This document shows, one piece after another, positions 1-7,540 of a stretch of 64,000 bases of DNA. A program made the translations under genes and the position numbers. A model generated the notes under the pieces. The model saw nothing but the letters and a program-made list of their open reading frames with translations. It was not told the DNA's origin and did no database searches. How positions within the stretch are numbered: the stretch's first letter is position 1; each line of letters starts with the position of its first letter. This stretch comes from an uncultured Lachnospiraceae bacterium (GTDB lineage Bacteria > Bacillota > Clostridia > Lachnospirales > Lachnospiraceae), in assembly GCA_902801515.1 (NCBI GenBank), contig CADCII010000003.1:25623-89622 (forward strand), in the 5' to 3' direction.

Positions 1-479
1 TCCCCGACAAGGCACAGAAAACCGGCAAAGTCCGTTCCATTAAGGACAGGCCGGGCAGTGTCACACGGCGCAGGGCAGATCTGTTCACTGTCACGGTATT
101 CTTCCTGAATGTCCTGTCATCAACGATCTATTTGCCGGGAATCTTCCTGTTTGACCGCTCCTATGAGGGCAAGTCACTGATCCTGAATGTGGTACTGGTT
201 ACGGTGCTGGCAGTGAGCATACTGCTCTGGAGAGATGAAGAGGAGGGGACATATCCCTACCGCACCCTGTTCTGGGTGATGGCAGCGGGCGTCTGCTTCT
301 CCGCAAGCAGCCTCATGGCTCTGGTTCTTGCTCTGTCGGCTATCCTTCCTGCGATAGCGGTCCGCGGCAAATGGAACCAGCTTCCGGGTCTGATCTTCGG
401 CTGCTTCCCTGTCATATGCTGGGCGGCTGTCTATTATCTGATGCAGCACGGCACGATCGTGCTTCGGACATGGAGGTGA
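1..479 (+). CDS. Membrane protein, C-terminal part (5' truncated)
   Basis: The reading frame is open from the first base of the window (first whole codon at base 3), so the gene starts upstream. The visible ~158 residues begin with a basic stretch (RRRAD) and then hold about four hydrophobic segments, ending LRTWR just before the stop. The next gene starts 4 bases later, with its ribosome site inside this gene's end, so the two are translationally coupled and probably form one envelope complex. I do not recognise a catalytic motif. The position before another polytopic protein suggests a large glycan- or lipid-related membrane protein, but that is inference. An ATG at 132 is only an internal methionine codon. 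Confidence 0.7.
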   Translation, partial: PDKAQKTGKVRSIKDRPGSVTRRRADLFTVTVFFLNVLSSTIYLPGIFLFDRSYEGKSLILNVVLVTVLAVSILLWRDEEEGTYPYRTLFWVMAAGVCFSASSLMALVLALSAILPAIAVRGKWNQLPGLIFGCFPVICWAAVYYLMQHGTIVLRTWR

Positions 480-483
480 TCAG

Positions 484-1506
484 ATGGGCGGAGTAACAAT
501 AAAAGAATACGGGCTTTCATTTGTCTGGGTATGTCTGAAGAATTATATCGGCAGAAGCTGGCCGGTCCTGGCAATCTTCCTCGCGGGGATCATTATCTCC
601 ATCATCGTGAGTGTTCTGGGGAAAAAGAAAGAGAATCCTCTGGAAGTTGTGACTGTGGACGGTGCTGACAGGAAAATGAACTACGGGGATCCGGATTATG
701 AAGATGAGACGGATGATGGCGCCACCTGGGCTTTTATCTGGGTGATCATAATCTGTGGCCTGACCGTATTTAACCCATTTCTTGTCAGGGCGCTGATCCC
801 GAAGCTGGGAATGACAACGGTCTATTACCGTTTCTTCTGGGTGCTGCCCATCACTTTCGGCGCTGCTTACTATATGGTGAAGGCAGTCACGTCGATCCCG
901 AAACTGCTGGTCAGAGTGATCGCCTGCATCGTGATCGCAGCTGTTCTGGTTCTGGCCATACCGGTCAATCCAGGTCTTACGAACCTGAGGATGCCGACCA
1001 ACGTCTATAAGGTTGACGGAGCGGTTCCTGTACTGTGCGACGCGATCCATGCAGACTTTGAGAAAACACAGACATATCAGAGAGCACTGGCAGGGATTGA
1101 GAAGTATACCAACCGCAATTCCAAAAACTGGCTGAAGGCACAGGCGCGCCTGAGACCGCTCTGCGTTTTCCCATATGAGATCGAATTCTCCATACGACAG
1201 TATGATCCGGAGATAAGGCTGCTGTTCAACCGGAATCTGAGGCTGTACTATGAAGGTAACCGGACGACAGGGATTACTTACGATGAGACCAAGAATAAGT
1301 ATCAGAGGAGAGCACGGATCCTGGATGCAATGTATGGCCGCAATGACAGCATCACCGCGGAACAGTTCATTGCAGATATGAATCGGACCAAGACAAAATA
1401 CCTGGTTGTGGAGGAGCATCTGGCAAACGGCGGGTTCCTCGTACAGGCAGGCTGCACCCAGGTGGGCGTGGTAGCCGGCTATACGATCTTCAGGTACGGA
1501 GACTGA
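484..1506 (+). CDS. Hypothetical polytopic membrane protein with extracytoplasmic C-terminal domain
   Basis: 340 residues; ATG preceded by GGAGGTGATC at good spacing. Hydrophobic segments lie near residues 22-45, 83-105, 115-135 and 140-162. The first loop is acidic (DYEDETDDGA). The last ~175 residues are soluble and contain many Tyr, Arg and Asn with the ending VGVVAGYTIFRYGD. This looks like the tail of membrane glycosyltransferase-like proteins, in which the final soluble domain faces outward, but no GT-C catalytic motif is visible. It overlaps functionally with the truncated gene just upstream (4-base gap). A strong hairpin follows the stop. Function unknown. Confidence 0.75.
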   Translation: MGGVTIKEYGLSFVWVCLKNYIGRSWPVLAIFLAGIIISIIVSVLGKKKENPLEVVTVDGADRKMNYGDPDYEDETDDGATWAFIWVIIICGLTVFNPFLVRALIPKLGMTTVYYRFFWVLPITFGAAYYMVKAVTSIPKLLVRVIACIVIAAVLVLAIPVNPGLTNLRMPTNVYKVDGAVPVLCDAIHADFEKTQTYQRALAGIEKYTNRNSKNWLKAQARLRPLCVFPYEIEFSIRQYDPEIRLLFNRNLRLYYEGNRTTGITYDETKNKYQRRARILDAMYGRNDSITAEQFIADMNRTKTKYLVVEEHLANGGFLVQAGCTQVGVVAGYTIFRYGD

Positions 1507-1557
1507 TCCGAAGGCTGTTCAGGAGAACGGTTCGGAAATAAATACTGGGTAAAATGA

Positions 1558-1588
1558 ACCCGGCGGAAACTTGTGAGTTCCGCCGGGT
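1558..1588 (+). terminator. Hairpin terminator-like element
   Basis: Perfect 11-bp arms ACCCGGCGGAA (1558-1568) and TTCCGCCGGGT (1578-1588) around a 9-base loop. Only a weak T-rich tract follows (AATTGTATGCTTT). It lies between the end of a + strand gene and the end of a - strand gene, so it could serve both directions. Confidence 0.6.
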
Positions 1589-1646
1589 AATTGTATGCTT
1601 TATGCAATCCGGATTTTGTGCTGCTGTTCATCCTTCCTGCCCTTTG

Positions 1647-1898
1647 TTACGGTTCGTCCTTCCTGTCTTTGAGATCCCTGAGTGATCTGTCAAGCTCGTC
1701 TTTGACAGGCTTTCCTGAGACGACCCTCCCCACCAGGAGGATTCCGTAGATCAGGACCGGGACCAGGACGGAGAGTACGATAAATGCTGTCAGCAGATCC
1801 TGATGACTGCCTGTGAGAGCGATGACAAGGGTTGCGATCCAGATACCTGCTACCAGGATCACTCCTGCCATAGCCATGATTCGTTTTATATTCTTCAT
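1647..1898 (-). CDS. Small membrane protein, unknown function
   Basis: I place the start at the ATG whose first base is 1898 ([10 protein letters not shown]...), giving 83 residues, because an AAAGGA-type ribosome site lies 9-10 bases upstream; the frame stays open further upstream but without a ribosome site. Two hydrophobic segments (about residues 7-28 and 35-58) are followed by a charged cytoplasmic tail rich in Lys, Asp and Arg ([17 protein letters not shown]). The topology resembles many small hypothetical membrane proteins of Clostridia. It stands alone on the - strand, divergent from the SEC-C gene. No function can be assigned. Confidence 0.6.
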   Translation of the reverse strand: MKNIKRIMAMAGVILVAGIWIATLVIALTGSHQDLLTAFIVLSVLVPVLIYGILLVGRVVSGKPVKDELDRSLRDLKDRKDEP

Positions 1899-2055
1899 AA
1901 AGACTGTCCTTTCCGTGAAACGCAGCTTGCTATCTGCGACAGCGCCAGTGTAGCACATTCCGGGGTTGGGGACAACATTACGGGCAGAGGACAGGAATCC
2001 TTATGGAAACAGCAGGAGAATGCAGTACGGGAGAAAGCAGTATATACAGAATTTC

Positions 2056-2084
2056 TTGAATCCGGAGTAAAGATACGATATACT
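2056..2084 (+). promoter_or_regulatory. Promoter for SEC-C protein gene
   Basis: TTGAAT (2056-2061), 17-base spacer, TATACT (2079-2084): a near-consensus housekeeping promoter. Transcription would start near 2091 and give a leader of about 120 bases before the ATG at 2211. The rest of the 1899-2210 gap holds no other gene I can support. Confidence 0.6.
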
Positions 2085-2210
2085 GGTCAAGTGCCTGCGC
2101 GCAGAGCCGTGACGGAGGTGATTGATCCGTACCGGGAACAGGAAGAGCGCCGCAGCAGGAAAGATCCCGCTGAGGATCGAGAACAACAGAAGAATAAGAG
2201 GTATAAAGAT

Positions 2211-2762
2211 ATGGCATTACTTGAACAGTGGAGAGCTTATGCTTACGATCAGCAGGCTGACAAGAATAAGATGCAGGCCTTCTGGGCAGATTATTTCGAG
2301 AAGGAAAAGAGCGTGTATGAGCAGCTGCTGGAGAATCCGGACGAGGAAGTAAAGGGCACTGTCAAAGAACTGGCTGAGAAGTACGGACTTGATATCCAGA
2401 CTATGACCGGTTTCCTGGACGGGATCAATGACTCTCTGAAGGTGAAGAACCCGATCGACACGATGGAAGAAGATACTGAAGTATCTCTGGCATTTGACAA
2501 AGAGATGCTCTATAAGAACATGGTCGATGCCAAGGCTGACTGGCTGTACGGCCTTCCGCAGTGGGAGAACATCTTCGATGAGGAAACGCGGAAGCAGTTC
2601 TACCTGGAAGCCAAGAAGATGAACACCATCGTTAAGCCGAAGAAGATCGGCCGCAATGAGCCCTGCCCCTGCGGAAGCGGGAAGAAGTACAAGCAGTGCC
2701 ACGGCCGCACCAAAGAACTTGAGGCTGAACTTCAGCAGATGCTTGCAGAGCAGGAACAGTAA
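2211..2762 (+). CDS. SEC-C metal-binding domain protein
   Basis: 183 residues from the ATG at 2211 ([14 protein letters not shown]...), with AAGAGGT about 9 bases upstream. The C-terminus holds the SEC-C zinc motif [18 protein letters not shown], the same module found at the end of SecA, where it binds zinc and contacts SecB or ribosomes. The N-terminal ~140 residues are helical and charged, with acidic runs, and are conserved in related Clostridia (my recollection). The frame extends upstream to 1803, but that part overlaps the opposite-strand gene and reads as low-complexity, so I exclude it; a GTG at 2118 is a possible longer start. The role is unknown; SEC-C proteins often act in translation- or export-linked quality control. 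Confidence 0.8.
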   Translation: MALLEQWRAYAYDQQADKNKMQAFWADYFEKEKSVYEQLLENPDEEVKGTVKELAEKYGLDIQTMTGFLDGINDSLKVKNPIDTMEEDTEVSLAFDKEMLYKNMVDAKADWLYGLPQWENIFDEETRKQFYLEAKKMNTIVKPKKIGRNEPCPCGSGKKYKQCHGRTKELEAELQQMLAEQEQ

Positions 2763-2811
2763 GTGAGGTTTTGCTCAGAATACCGGAAATGAATGAGGAG
2801 GGAGGTGACCC

Positions 2812-3546
2812 ATGGGTATGATTACGCTGATCGCCGGGGCAGCCTGCCTCCTTTATTATGCGGTTATTGCGGTCTATGCGGGAATCGACGTCAATTTCGG
2901 CTGGTTCTGGATCGGGCTCGGATGCGCGTTCATAATAGTTCATTTTACAGAAAAATCACGAAGCAGGATATTCCATCTGGGAGGGCGGCTGCTTCTTGCC
3001 GCAGTGATACTGGGGCTGTTGATTCTGTCTCTGCAGTGCGTACATGTAATCTCGGGAATGCGTCAGAAAGAGGTTTCCGATGTGGAGTATGCGATCGTGC
3101 TCGGGGCAGAGGTGAAAGGTACCCGGCCGTCCAGATCGCTTCTGATGCGGCTTGAGAAAGCGGCAGAATACGGACTGGAGAATCCGGGGACGATCTTGAT
3201 CCTGTCCGGCGGGCAGGGAAATGGCGAGGATATCTCAGAAGCGCAGTGCATGTATAACTATCTGACTGAGAAGGGAATCGCGAAGGAGCGCCTTGTCATG
3301 GAGGACCGGTCTTGCACAACGAGAGAGAACCTGATGTTTTCCGATGAGCTGACGGGCTGTGCTGACAAAAGATGCGGCATTATATCCAACAGCTTTCATA
3401 TCTGCCGCGCGCTGCTGTATGCAAAGAAAGCAGGATACACAGATCCCGTGGGGCTCCCGGCGCGCAGTGACCCCATTCTTCAGGTACATCTTGTCATGCG
3501 GGAAGCTGTGGCTCTGACAGTCGGGAAACTGAGAGGAATTCTGTGA
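2812..3546 (+). CDS. YdcF/SanA-like DUF218 membrane protein
   Basis: 244 residues; GGAGGTGACCC directly before the ATG. The first ~85 residues hold three hydrophobic segments. The DUF218 domain follows (about residues 90-235): YAIVLGAEVKGTRPS, then ILSGGQGNGEDISEAQ, then MEDRSCTTRENLMFS and a late ISNSFHICRA. These match the YdcF/ElyC/SanA fold, which is tied to envelope and peptidoglycan precursor homeostasis and has a Rossmann-like core of unsettled chemistry. Downstream, the aminotransferase gene begins after a short gap and is probably co-transcribed. Confidence 0.85.
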   Translation: MGMITLIAGAACLLYYAVIAVYAGIDVNFGWFWIGLGCAFIIVHFTEKSRSRIFHLGGRLLLAAVILGLLILSLQCVHVISGMRQKEVSDVEYAIVLGAEVKGTRPSRSLLMRLEKAAEYGLENPGTILILSGGQGNGEDISEAQCMYNYLTEKGIAKERLVMEDRSCTTRENLMFSDELTGCADKRCGIISNSFHICRALLYAKKAGYTDPVGLPARSDPILQVHLVMREAVALTVGKLRGIL

Positions 3547-3602
3547 TAAAGGAAGATGAGACAGGGATACTTTCAGGCATGGTGACCGGGGGAGAGGGAT
3601 CA

Positions 3603-4844
3603 ATGGATTCTTTCAAATATGATTTTATTTCAATCATGGATCGCAGGGGCAGGGATGCCTATGCGGTAGACGGCGTCGGCAAAAACAGATGGCAGATCGA
3701 GCCGCAGCCGCCGAAGAACGGGTTTGATTTTATCCCCATGTGGGTTGCGGACATGAACTTCCCGACCTGTCCGGCAGTGACAGACGCGATCATAGAGAGG
3801 GCGAAGCATCCTGCATTCGGGTATTTTGAGATCTCTGATGAATACTATGAGTCGATCATCCGCTGGAGACAGAGTTCTCCTTCTGACGGTGCGGGTATCA
3901 TACCTCACAGGGACCTGCAGCGGGAGCACATCGGCTATGAGAACGGAGTGCACGGTTTTGTCACCAGCGCAGTACGCGTGCTGACCCGTCCCGGAGAGAG
4001 TATCCTTCTGCACAGTCCGAATTATGTAGGCTTTCGCAGCGACACATGGGCGCAGGGGCGAAAGTGCGAATTCAGTCCGCTGAAGATGGATGCACAGGGG
4101 ATCTGGCGCATGGATCTTGACGACATGGCGCGCAGGATCGAGGAAAATGACATTCACGTCATGATCTTCTGTTCTCCGCAGAATCCCTCGGGAAGGGTCT
4201 GGGAGCGGAGCGAGCTGGAAGCGATGATGGAGATGCTCGAGGCTCACAGCGTGGATGTGATCTGCGATGAGATATGGGCGGACCTGACATTTGAAGGGCA
4301 CCCGCACACACCTCTCCAGGATGTAAGCCCCTATGCGAGAGAACATGTACTTGCAGCCTATGCCCCGAGCAAAACATTTAACATCGCAGGACTGATCGGC
4401 AGCTACCACATCATTTATAACGATGAACTGCGGAAGCAGGTCACGGAGCAGGGATCCCTGACGAATTACAACGAGATCAATGTACTGTCCATGCACGCAC
4501 TGACCGGCGGCTATTCGGAGACGGGAAGAGAGTGGCTGAATGAACTCAACCGCACACTTGAAGGAAACGGGACGTTTGCCCTTGACTATATCAGACAGAA
4601 CCTTCCGGGCATCAAGGCAGCAAAGCCGCAGGGAACCTATATGATGTGGCTGGATCTTGCGGAATATCTTGAGACATCCGGAAAAAGCCTGGATGAGGTG
4701 CTTCACGCAGGATGGGACGTCGGCGTCGGCTGGCAGAGCGGCGTACTGTTCGAAGGACCGACCCACATCCGCCTGAATCTCGCTTCCCCCCTGTCCAGGA
4801 TACAGGAAGCATTCCGGCGCATGAAAGAATACGTCTTTATTTAG
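3603..4844 (+). CDS. PatB/MalY-type PLP-dependent aminotransferase / cystathionine beta-lyase
   Basis: 413 residues from ATG 3603, preceded by GGGGGAGAGGG. Fold-type I PLP enzyme: substrate-side motif FIPMWVADMNFPTCPAV at the N-terminus, FCSPQNPSGRVW in the middle, CDEIWADL, and the PLP-binding lysine in YAPSKTFNIAGL (Lys257). WVADMDF-like and SKTFNIAGL motifs are typical of the PatB/MalY C-S lyase branch, which cleaves cystathionine or other S-conjugates to pyruvate, ammonia and a thiol. An in-frame ATG at 3543 would overlap the upstream gene and has no ribosome site. The end meets the convergent gene at 4853 with no room for a terminator. Confidence 0.88.
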   Translation: MDSFKYDFISIMDRRGRDAYAVDGVGKNRWQIEPQPPKNGFDFIPMWVADMNFPTCPAVTDAIIERAKHPAFGYFEISDEYYESIIRWRQSSPSDGAGIIPHRDLQREHIGYENGVHGFVTSAVRVLTRPGESILLHSPNYVGFRSDTWAQGRKCEFSPLKMDAQGIWRMDLDDMARRIEENDIHVMIFCSPQNPSGRVWERSELEAMMEMLEAHSVDVICDEIWADLTFEGHPHTPLQDVSPYAREHVLAAYAPSKTFNIAGLIGSYHIIYNDELRKQVTEQGSLTNYNEINVLSMHALTGGYSETGREWLNELNRTLEGNGTFALDYIRQNLPGIKAAKPQGTYMMWLDLAEYLETSGKSLDEVLHAGWDVGVGWQSGVLFEGPTHIRLNLASPLSRIQEAFRRMKEYVFI

Positions 4845-4852
4845 GCACTTAT

Positions 4853-5788
4853 TCACGAACCGGCGGCTGCGTTGAGGATCAGTTCATCCGGCGCAGGTGC
4901 TGCGGTATACTTTTTAACTCTGAGCTTCAGGTACTTTCTGCGGTAGATGTCGGTCCCGACAAATGCCTCTGTGTCAGCGAGGATCCATTTCACGCCGACT
5001 TCTTCCCGGACATCGAGTCCGAATCCCATATACTGAAGATCTGCCATGCAGCAGGTCATCACGACCCGGCCGGCGTTATATCCTGGCATGGGTGCGTCCT
5101 GTCGAATCTCAAGCGGATCCGTGAACCGGATCCGTTTTCCTTCGTAATGCTCCGGGTGATCGTGGGCGTCCAGCCAGAAGGGGATGTATTCCCGCGCTGA
5201 GATCTCCAGCTCCGGGACATCCAGCGAGTAGGGCACGAAGAGGTCAAACGCCTTTTCGTGGTATCCCATGGGATCGCGTCTGAGATAAGAGGCTGTGCGG
5301 TTCATGACCCGAAACTGCTGGCTGTATGGCGCAAGCAGTTCTTTGGACGGGCAGTCCCGGAAAATGACCTGGTGTGAAGCGGATACCATGGTGCTGATGT
5401 GCTGCTTCAGATTGGCCATGCAGACACCAAGCGTCGCCCAGTCGAAAAGAGTCACATTAAATGTGGGCTTCATTTCAGAGGGGAACCTGCCGGCAAGGTC
5501 ATCCATCATAATGTTCATTTCCACATATACGCGGTCCGGGCGGTATTGCTCCAGCATACGCAGACAGAAATCCGTGACATCTTCCCCATCCTCATAATAT
5601 GCGGCACTGGTACGGAAAGTGGAAAGGAGGCTTTCATCGTAAGACTCCTCGCCTTCTTCGAAGCACAGGATCAGTGTCGTACCATACTTATGGAAATAAT
5701 CGTGAACGATGCAGTCCTGGATGTAGGTGGTCTTGCCTGCCTCCAGAAATCCGTATACAAGTCTGGTATCGATCGTATGCGTGCTCAT
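4853..5788 (-). CDS. CobW/G3E-like GTPase domain fused to TIGR03943 (YcgQ)-like domain
   Basis: 311 residues. The N-terminus carries a P-loop GFLEAGKTT (residues 13-21) in the place and form used by CobW/G3E metallochaperone GTPases. The CxCC metal motif of that family is missing: at the matching place I read AAYYEDGEDV. The C-terminal third contains RVVMTCCMAD (Cys246-Cys247) and following residues that resemble the soluble domain of TIGR03943/YcgQ proteins, which in Bacillus are Zur-controlled zinc-related proteins. It therefore looks like a fusion of two zinc-homeostasis-type modules. It lies - strand, upstream of nothing obvious and downstream of the alcohol dehydrogenase. Metal or GTP binding is inferred. 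Confidence 0.65.
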   Translation of the reverse strand: MSTHTIDTRLVYGFLEAGKTTYIQDCIVHDYFHKYGTTLILCFEEGEESYDESLLSTFRTSAAYYEDGEDVTDFCLRMLEQYRPDRVYVEMNIMMDDLAGRFPSEMKPTFNVTLFDWATLGVCMANLKQHISTMVSASHQVIFRDCPSKELLAPYSQQFRVMNRTASYLRRDPMGYHEKAFDLFVPYSLDVPELEISAREYIPFWLDAHDHPEHYEGKRIRFTDPLEIRQDAPMPGYNAGRVVMTCCMADLQYMGFGLDVREEVGVKWILADTEAFVGTDIYRRKYLKLRVKKYTAAPAPDELILNAAAGS

Positions 5789-5815
5789 TCAAGGTTCCTC
5801 ACTCTTCCTGATAAC

Positions 5816-5846
5816 ACAACAGGCCTGCCGGGGGGCAGACCTGCTG
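5816..5846 (-). terminator. Terminator of alcohol dehydrogenase gene
   Basis: Read on the - strand, GCAGGTCTGCC and GGCAGGCCTG form a G+C-rich stem with a C-rich loop just after the dehydrogenase stop, followed by TTGTGTT. The T tract is imperfect. Confidence 0.5.
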
Positions 5847-5915
5847 CGGAAATCTTACTGTATGACTATTCCGGTATGACAGCATCTCCGAAAACAGTCT
5901 CCGATCCGGTTATGA

Positions 5916-6866
5916 TCAGTCGTAGATGCAGACCAGACGTCCGTCGACCTCGCCCCTGCGAAGTCTCTCGATGCCTTCACCGATCTCTTCGAACTTGCAG
6001 GTATGGATCTTCGGATCCAGCTCGCCGCTTGCAAGAAGCTCAAGGCAGTCACGAAGGTCGTCGGTAGTGCTTCCCTGGGAACCCTCGATGCTCATTTCCT
6101 TGAAAATGAGAGGATAGGTGTTGATCTCTGCTTTGTCTGCAGCCATTCCGACCAGGACGACCTTGCCGTACTGGGCAACAGTGTTGATAGCGTCCGCGGT
6201 AGTTTTGCCGGCGCCTGCAAAGTCAACGATCACATCAAGATTCTTATCTGCAAAATCAGCGATGCAGGGCTTTACTTCCTTCGCGCCAAGGCTGAGAGCG
6301 AGCTCCTGTGCAGCCGGCTTTCTGGTAGCGACATAGACTTCACAGCCCTTAACAACAGCAATGCGTACAGCAAACTGTCCCAGGCCGCCGACGCCGATGA
6401 TGCCGACCTTCATGCCGGGCTTGATTCCGCCGACAGTGCATACAGCATGGTAGGAAGTTGCACCTGCGTCAGTGGCAGCAGCAGCTTTGGCAACAGACAG
6501 TCCCTCCGGAACCTTGACCAGCTGCTCGACCGGAGCGGTCGTCATAGTGCCGTAACCACCGTCACGGGTATATCCGGGAGTCGTTCCGTCCTTCGCATAC
6601 AGCGGGCAGACAGAGACAACATCGCCGATCTCATAACCTTCAACACCTTCGCCGATCTCAACGATCTCACCGCAGACCTCATGGCCCATGATAACCGGAA
6701 CGTTGAAGCTGGGCATCCAGCTCTCAAGATCCAGAGCACTGACGTCAGAGTGGCACAGACCGCCTGCCAGAGTCTTCAGAACGACATAACCCGGCTTCGC
6801 TTTCGGATCCGGCTTCTCGACAATCTTCAGCGGCTGATGTGTTCCGGTAAATTCCCAACCTTTCAT
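5916..6866 (-). CDS. Zinc-dependent medium-chain alcohol dehydrogenase
   Basis: 316 residues. Catalytic-zinc ligands are visible as Cys38 (GGLCHSDV) and His62-Glu63 (MGHEVCGEI); the usual third cysteine is replaced by Asp133 (TDAGATSYHA). The four-cysteine structural zinc loop is absent: the equivalent stretch (VCPLYAKDGTTPGY) is short and holds one Cys. The Rossmann motif GIIGVGGLGQFAVRIA (about 160-175) binds NAD(P). The protein is shorter than the typical ~340 residues because of the lost loop. Substrate is unknown; alcohols or aldehydes are expected. It has its own promoter and terminator and is divergent from the GntR gene. Confidence 0.88.
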   Translation of the reverse strand: MKGWEFTGTHQPLKIVEKPDPKAKPGYVVLKTLAGGLCHSDVSALDLESWMPSFNVPVIMGHEVCGEIVEIGEGVEGYEIGDVVSVCPLYAKDGTTPGYTRDGGYGTMTTAPVEQLVKVPEGLSVAKAAAATDAGATSYHAVCTVGGIKPGMKVGIIGVGGLGQFAVRIAVVKGCEVYVATRKPAAQELALSLGAKEVKPCIADFADKNLDVIVDFAGAGKTTADAINTVAQYGKVVLVGMAADKAEINTYPLIFKEMSIEGSQGSTTDDLRDCLELLASGELDPKIHTCKFEEIGEGIERLRRGEVDGRLVCIYD

Positions 6867-6930
6867 GATGCATAACCTCCTTACGCATAAACAAAATAAA
6901 AAAATGAATAAAGAAACTTTCAGTAAGAAT

Positions 6931-6960
6931 AATTTATCGTCATGAAAGATAAATTGTCAA
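6931..6960 (-). promoter_or_regulatory. Promoter with overlapping palindrome for alcohol dehydrogenase
   Basis: On the - strand TTGACA (6960-6955) is followed after 17 bases by ATAAAT (6937-6932). A perfect inverted repeat AATTTATC (6931-6938) / GATAAATT (6948-6955) spans spacer and -10, as a repressor or activator site would. Confidence 0.5.
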
Positions 6961-6980
6961 GAAAAAAACAAGCAGATAAG

Positions 6981-7004
6981 GAACAAGTGCCTGTCACTCG
7001 TTCA
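6981..7004. repeat. Dispersed palindromic repeat, copy 1
   Basis: GAACAAGTGCCTGTCACTCG followed by TTCA: two inverted GAACAAGTG-type modules around a TGCCTGTCA core. It is one of five related intergenic sites in the window and lies between two divergent genes. Confidence 0.75.
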
Positions 7005-7020
7005 AATTCAAAGAACCCTC

Positions 7021-7076
7021 TTGACAGGATAGGAACCATGTACTATATTCTAGGTGTACTAGTAATGATAGTACAC
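7021..7076 (+). promoter_or_regulatory. Promoter and YtrA-type operator of the gntR-ABC operon
   Basis: TTGACA (7021-7026), 17-base spacer, TATATT (7044-7049). Just downstream is a perfect inverted repeat GTGTACTA (7054-7061) / TAGTACAC (7069-7076). Its outer parts read GTGTA-13 bases-TACAC, the same geometry as the known Bacillus YtrA site (AGTGTA-N13-TACACT). The site covers the start of transcription, which fits autorepression by the GntR protein. Confidence 0.75.
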
Positions 7077-7096
7077 ACAATACAAAGGAGACAGAC

Positions 7097-7465
7097 ATGT
7101 TTCAGATTGATCCGTTAAACAGAACGCCGGTATATGAACAGCTGATCCGGCAGACAGAGCGCTTCGTGCTCACGGGCATATTCAAGCCCCAGGACCAGGT
7201 TCCTTCGGTGCGTGCTCTCTCGGTTGAACTTGGAGTAAATCCGAATACGATCCAGAAGGCATACAGCCAGATGGAGGCGTCGGGAATTCTTCAGTCTGTT
7301 CCGGGCAGAGGCCGGTTCGTCACGGGAGAAGCGAAAGAGATCATCGGGCGTCAGAAGAGGGAACAGCTGAATATCCTTCGGGAACGGCTGAAGGAATTCG
7401 CAGAGGCAGGGATCACAAGGCCCGAGATAGAGAACTGCCTGGATGAAGTGTACGGGAATAAGTAA
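7097..7465 (+). CDS. GntR-family transcriptional regulator, YtrA subfamily
   Basis: 122 residues; AAAGGAG lies 6 bases before the ATG. The N-terminal winged helix (residues ~10-75) shows PVYEQLIRQTERFVLTG, VPSVRALSVELGVNPNTIQKAY and GRGRFVT, the classic GntR DNA-binding signature. The C-terminal part is a short helical tail of ~45 residues without a large effector domain, as in YtrA regulators. Family knowledge: YtrA proteins repress an adjacent ABC transporter operon, often induced by cell-wall antibiotics. The ABC ATPase follows after a 75-base gap filled with palindromic repeats. Confidence 0.9.
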   Translation: MFQIDPLNRTPVYEQLIRQTERFVLTGIFKPQDQVPSVRALSVELGVNPNTIQKAYSQMEASGILQSVPGRGRFVTGEAKEIIGRQKREQLNILRERLKEFAEAGITRPEIENCLDEVYGNK

Positions 7466-7523
7466 CCATGAACGAGTGATTGAACGAGTGACAGGCACTT
7501 GTTCAGTATGGGCGCTTGTTCAG
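7466..7523. repeat. Dispersed palindromic repeat, copy 2
   Basis: Begins directly after the gntR stop codon. Contains GAACGAGTG modules at 7470 and 7482, the core TGACAGGCA, and two complementary CTTGTTC modules near 7499 and 7516. The same AACCATGAAC lead-in occurs at copy 3. Confidence 0.75.
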
Positions 7524-7540
7524 CATGAAGGAGTGTTGAG

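Noticed and set aside
1803-2210. N-terminal extension of the SEC-C protein frame
   Set aside because: Overlaps the opposite-strand gene, has no ribosome site at its start and shows no domain; the promoter at 2056-2084 lies inside it.
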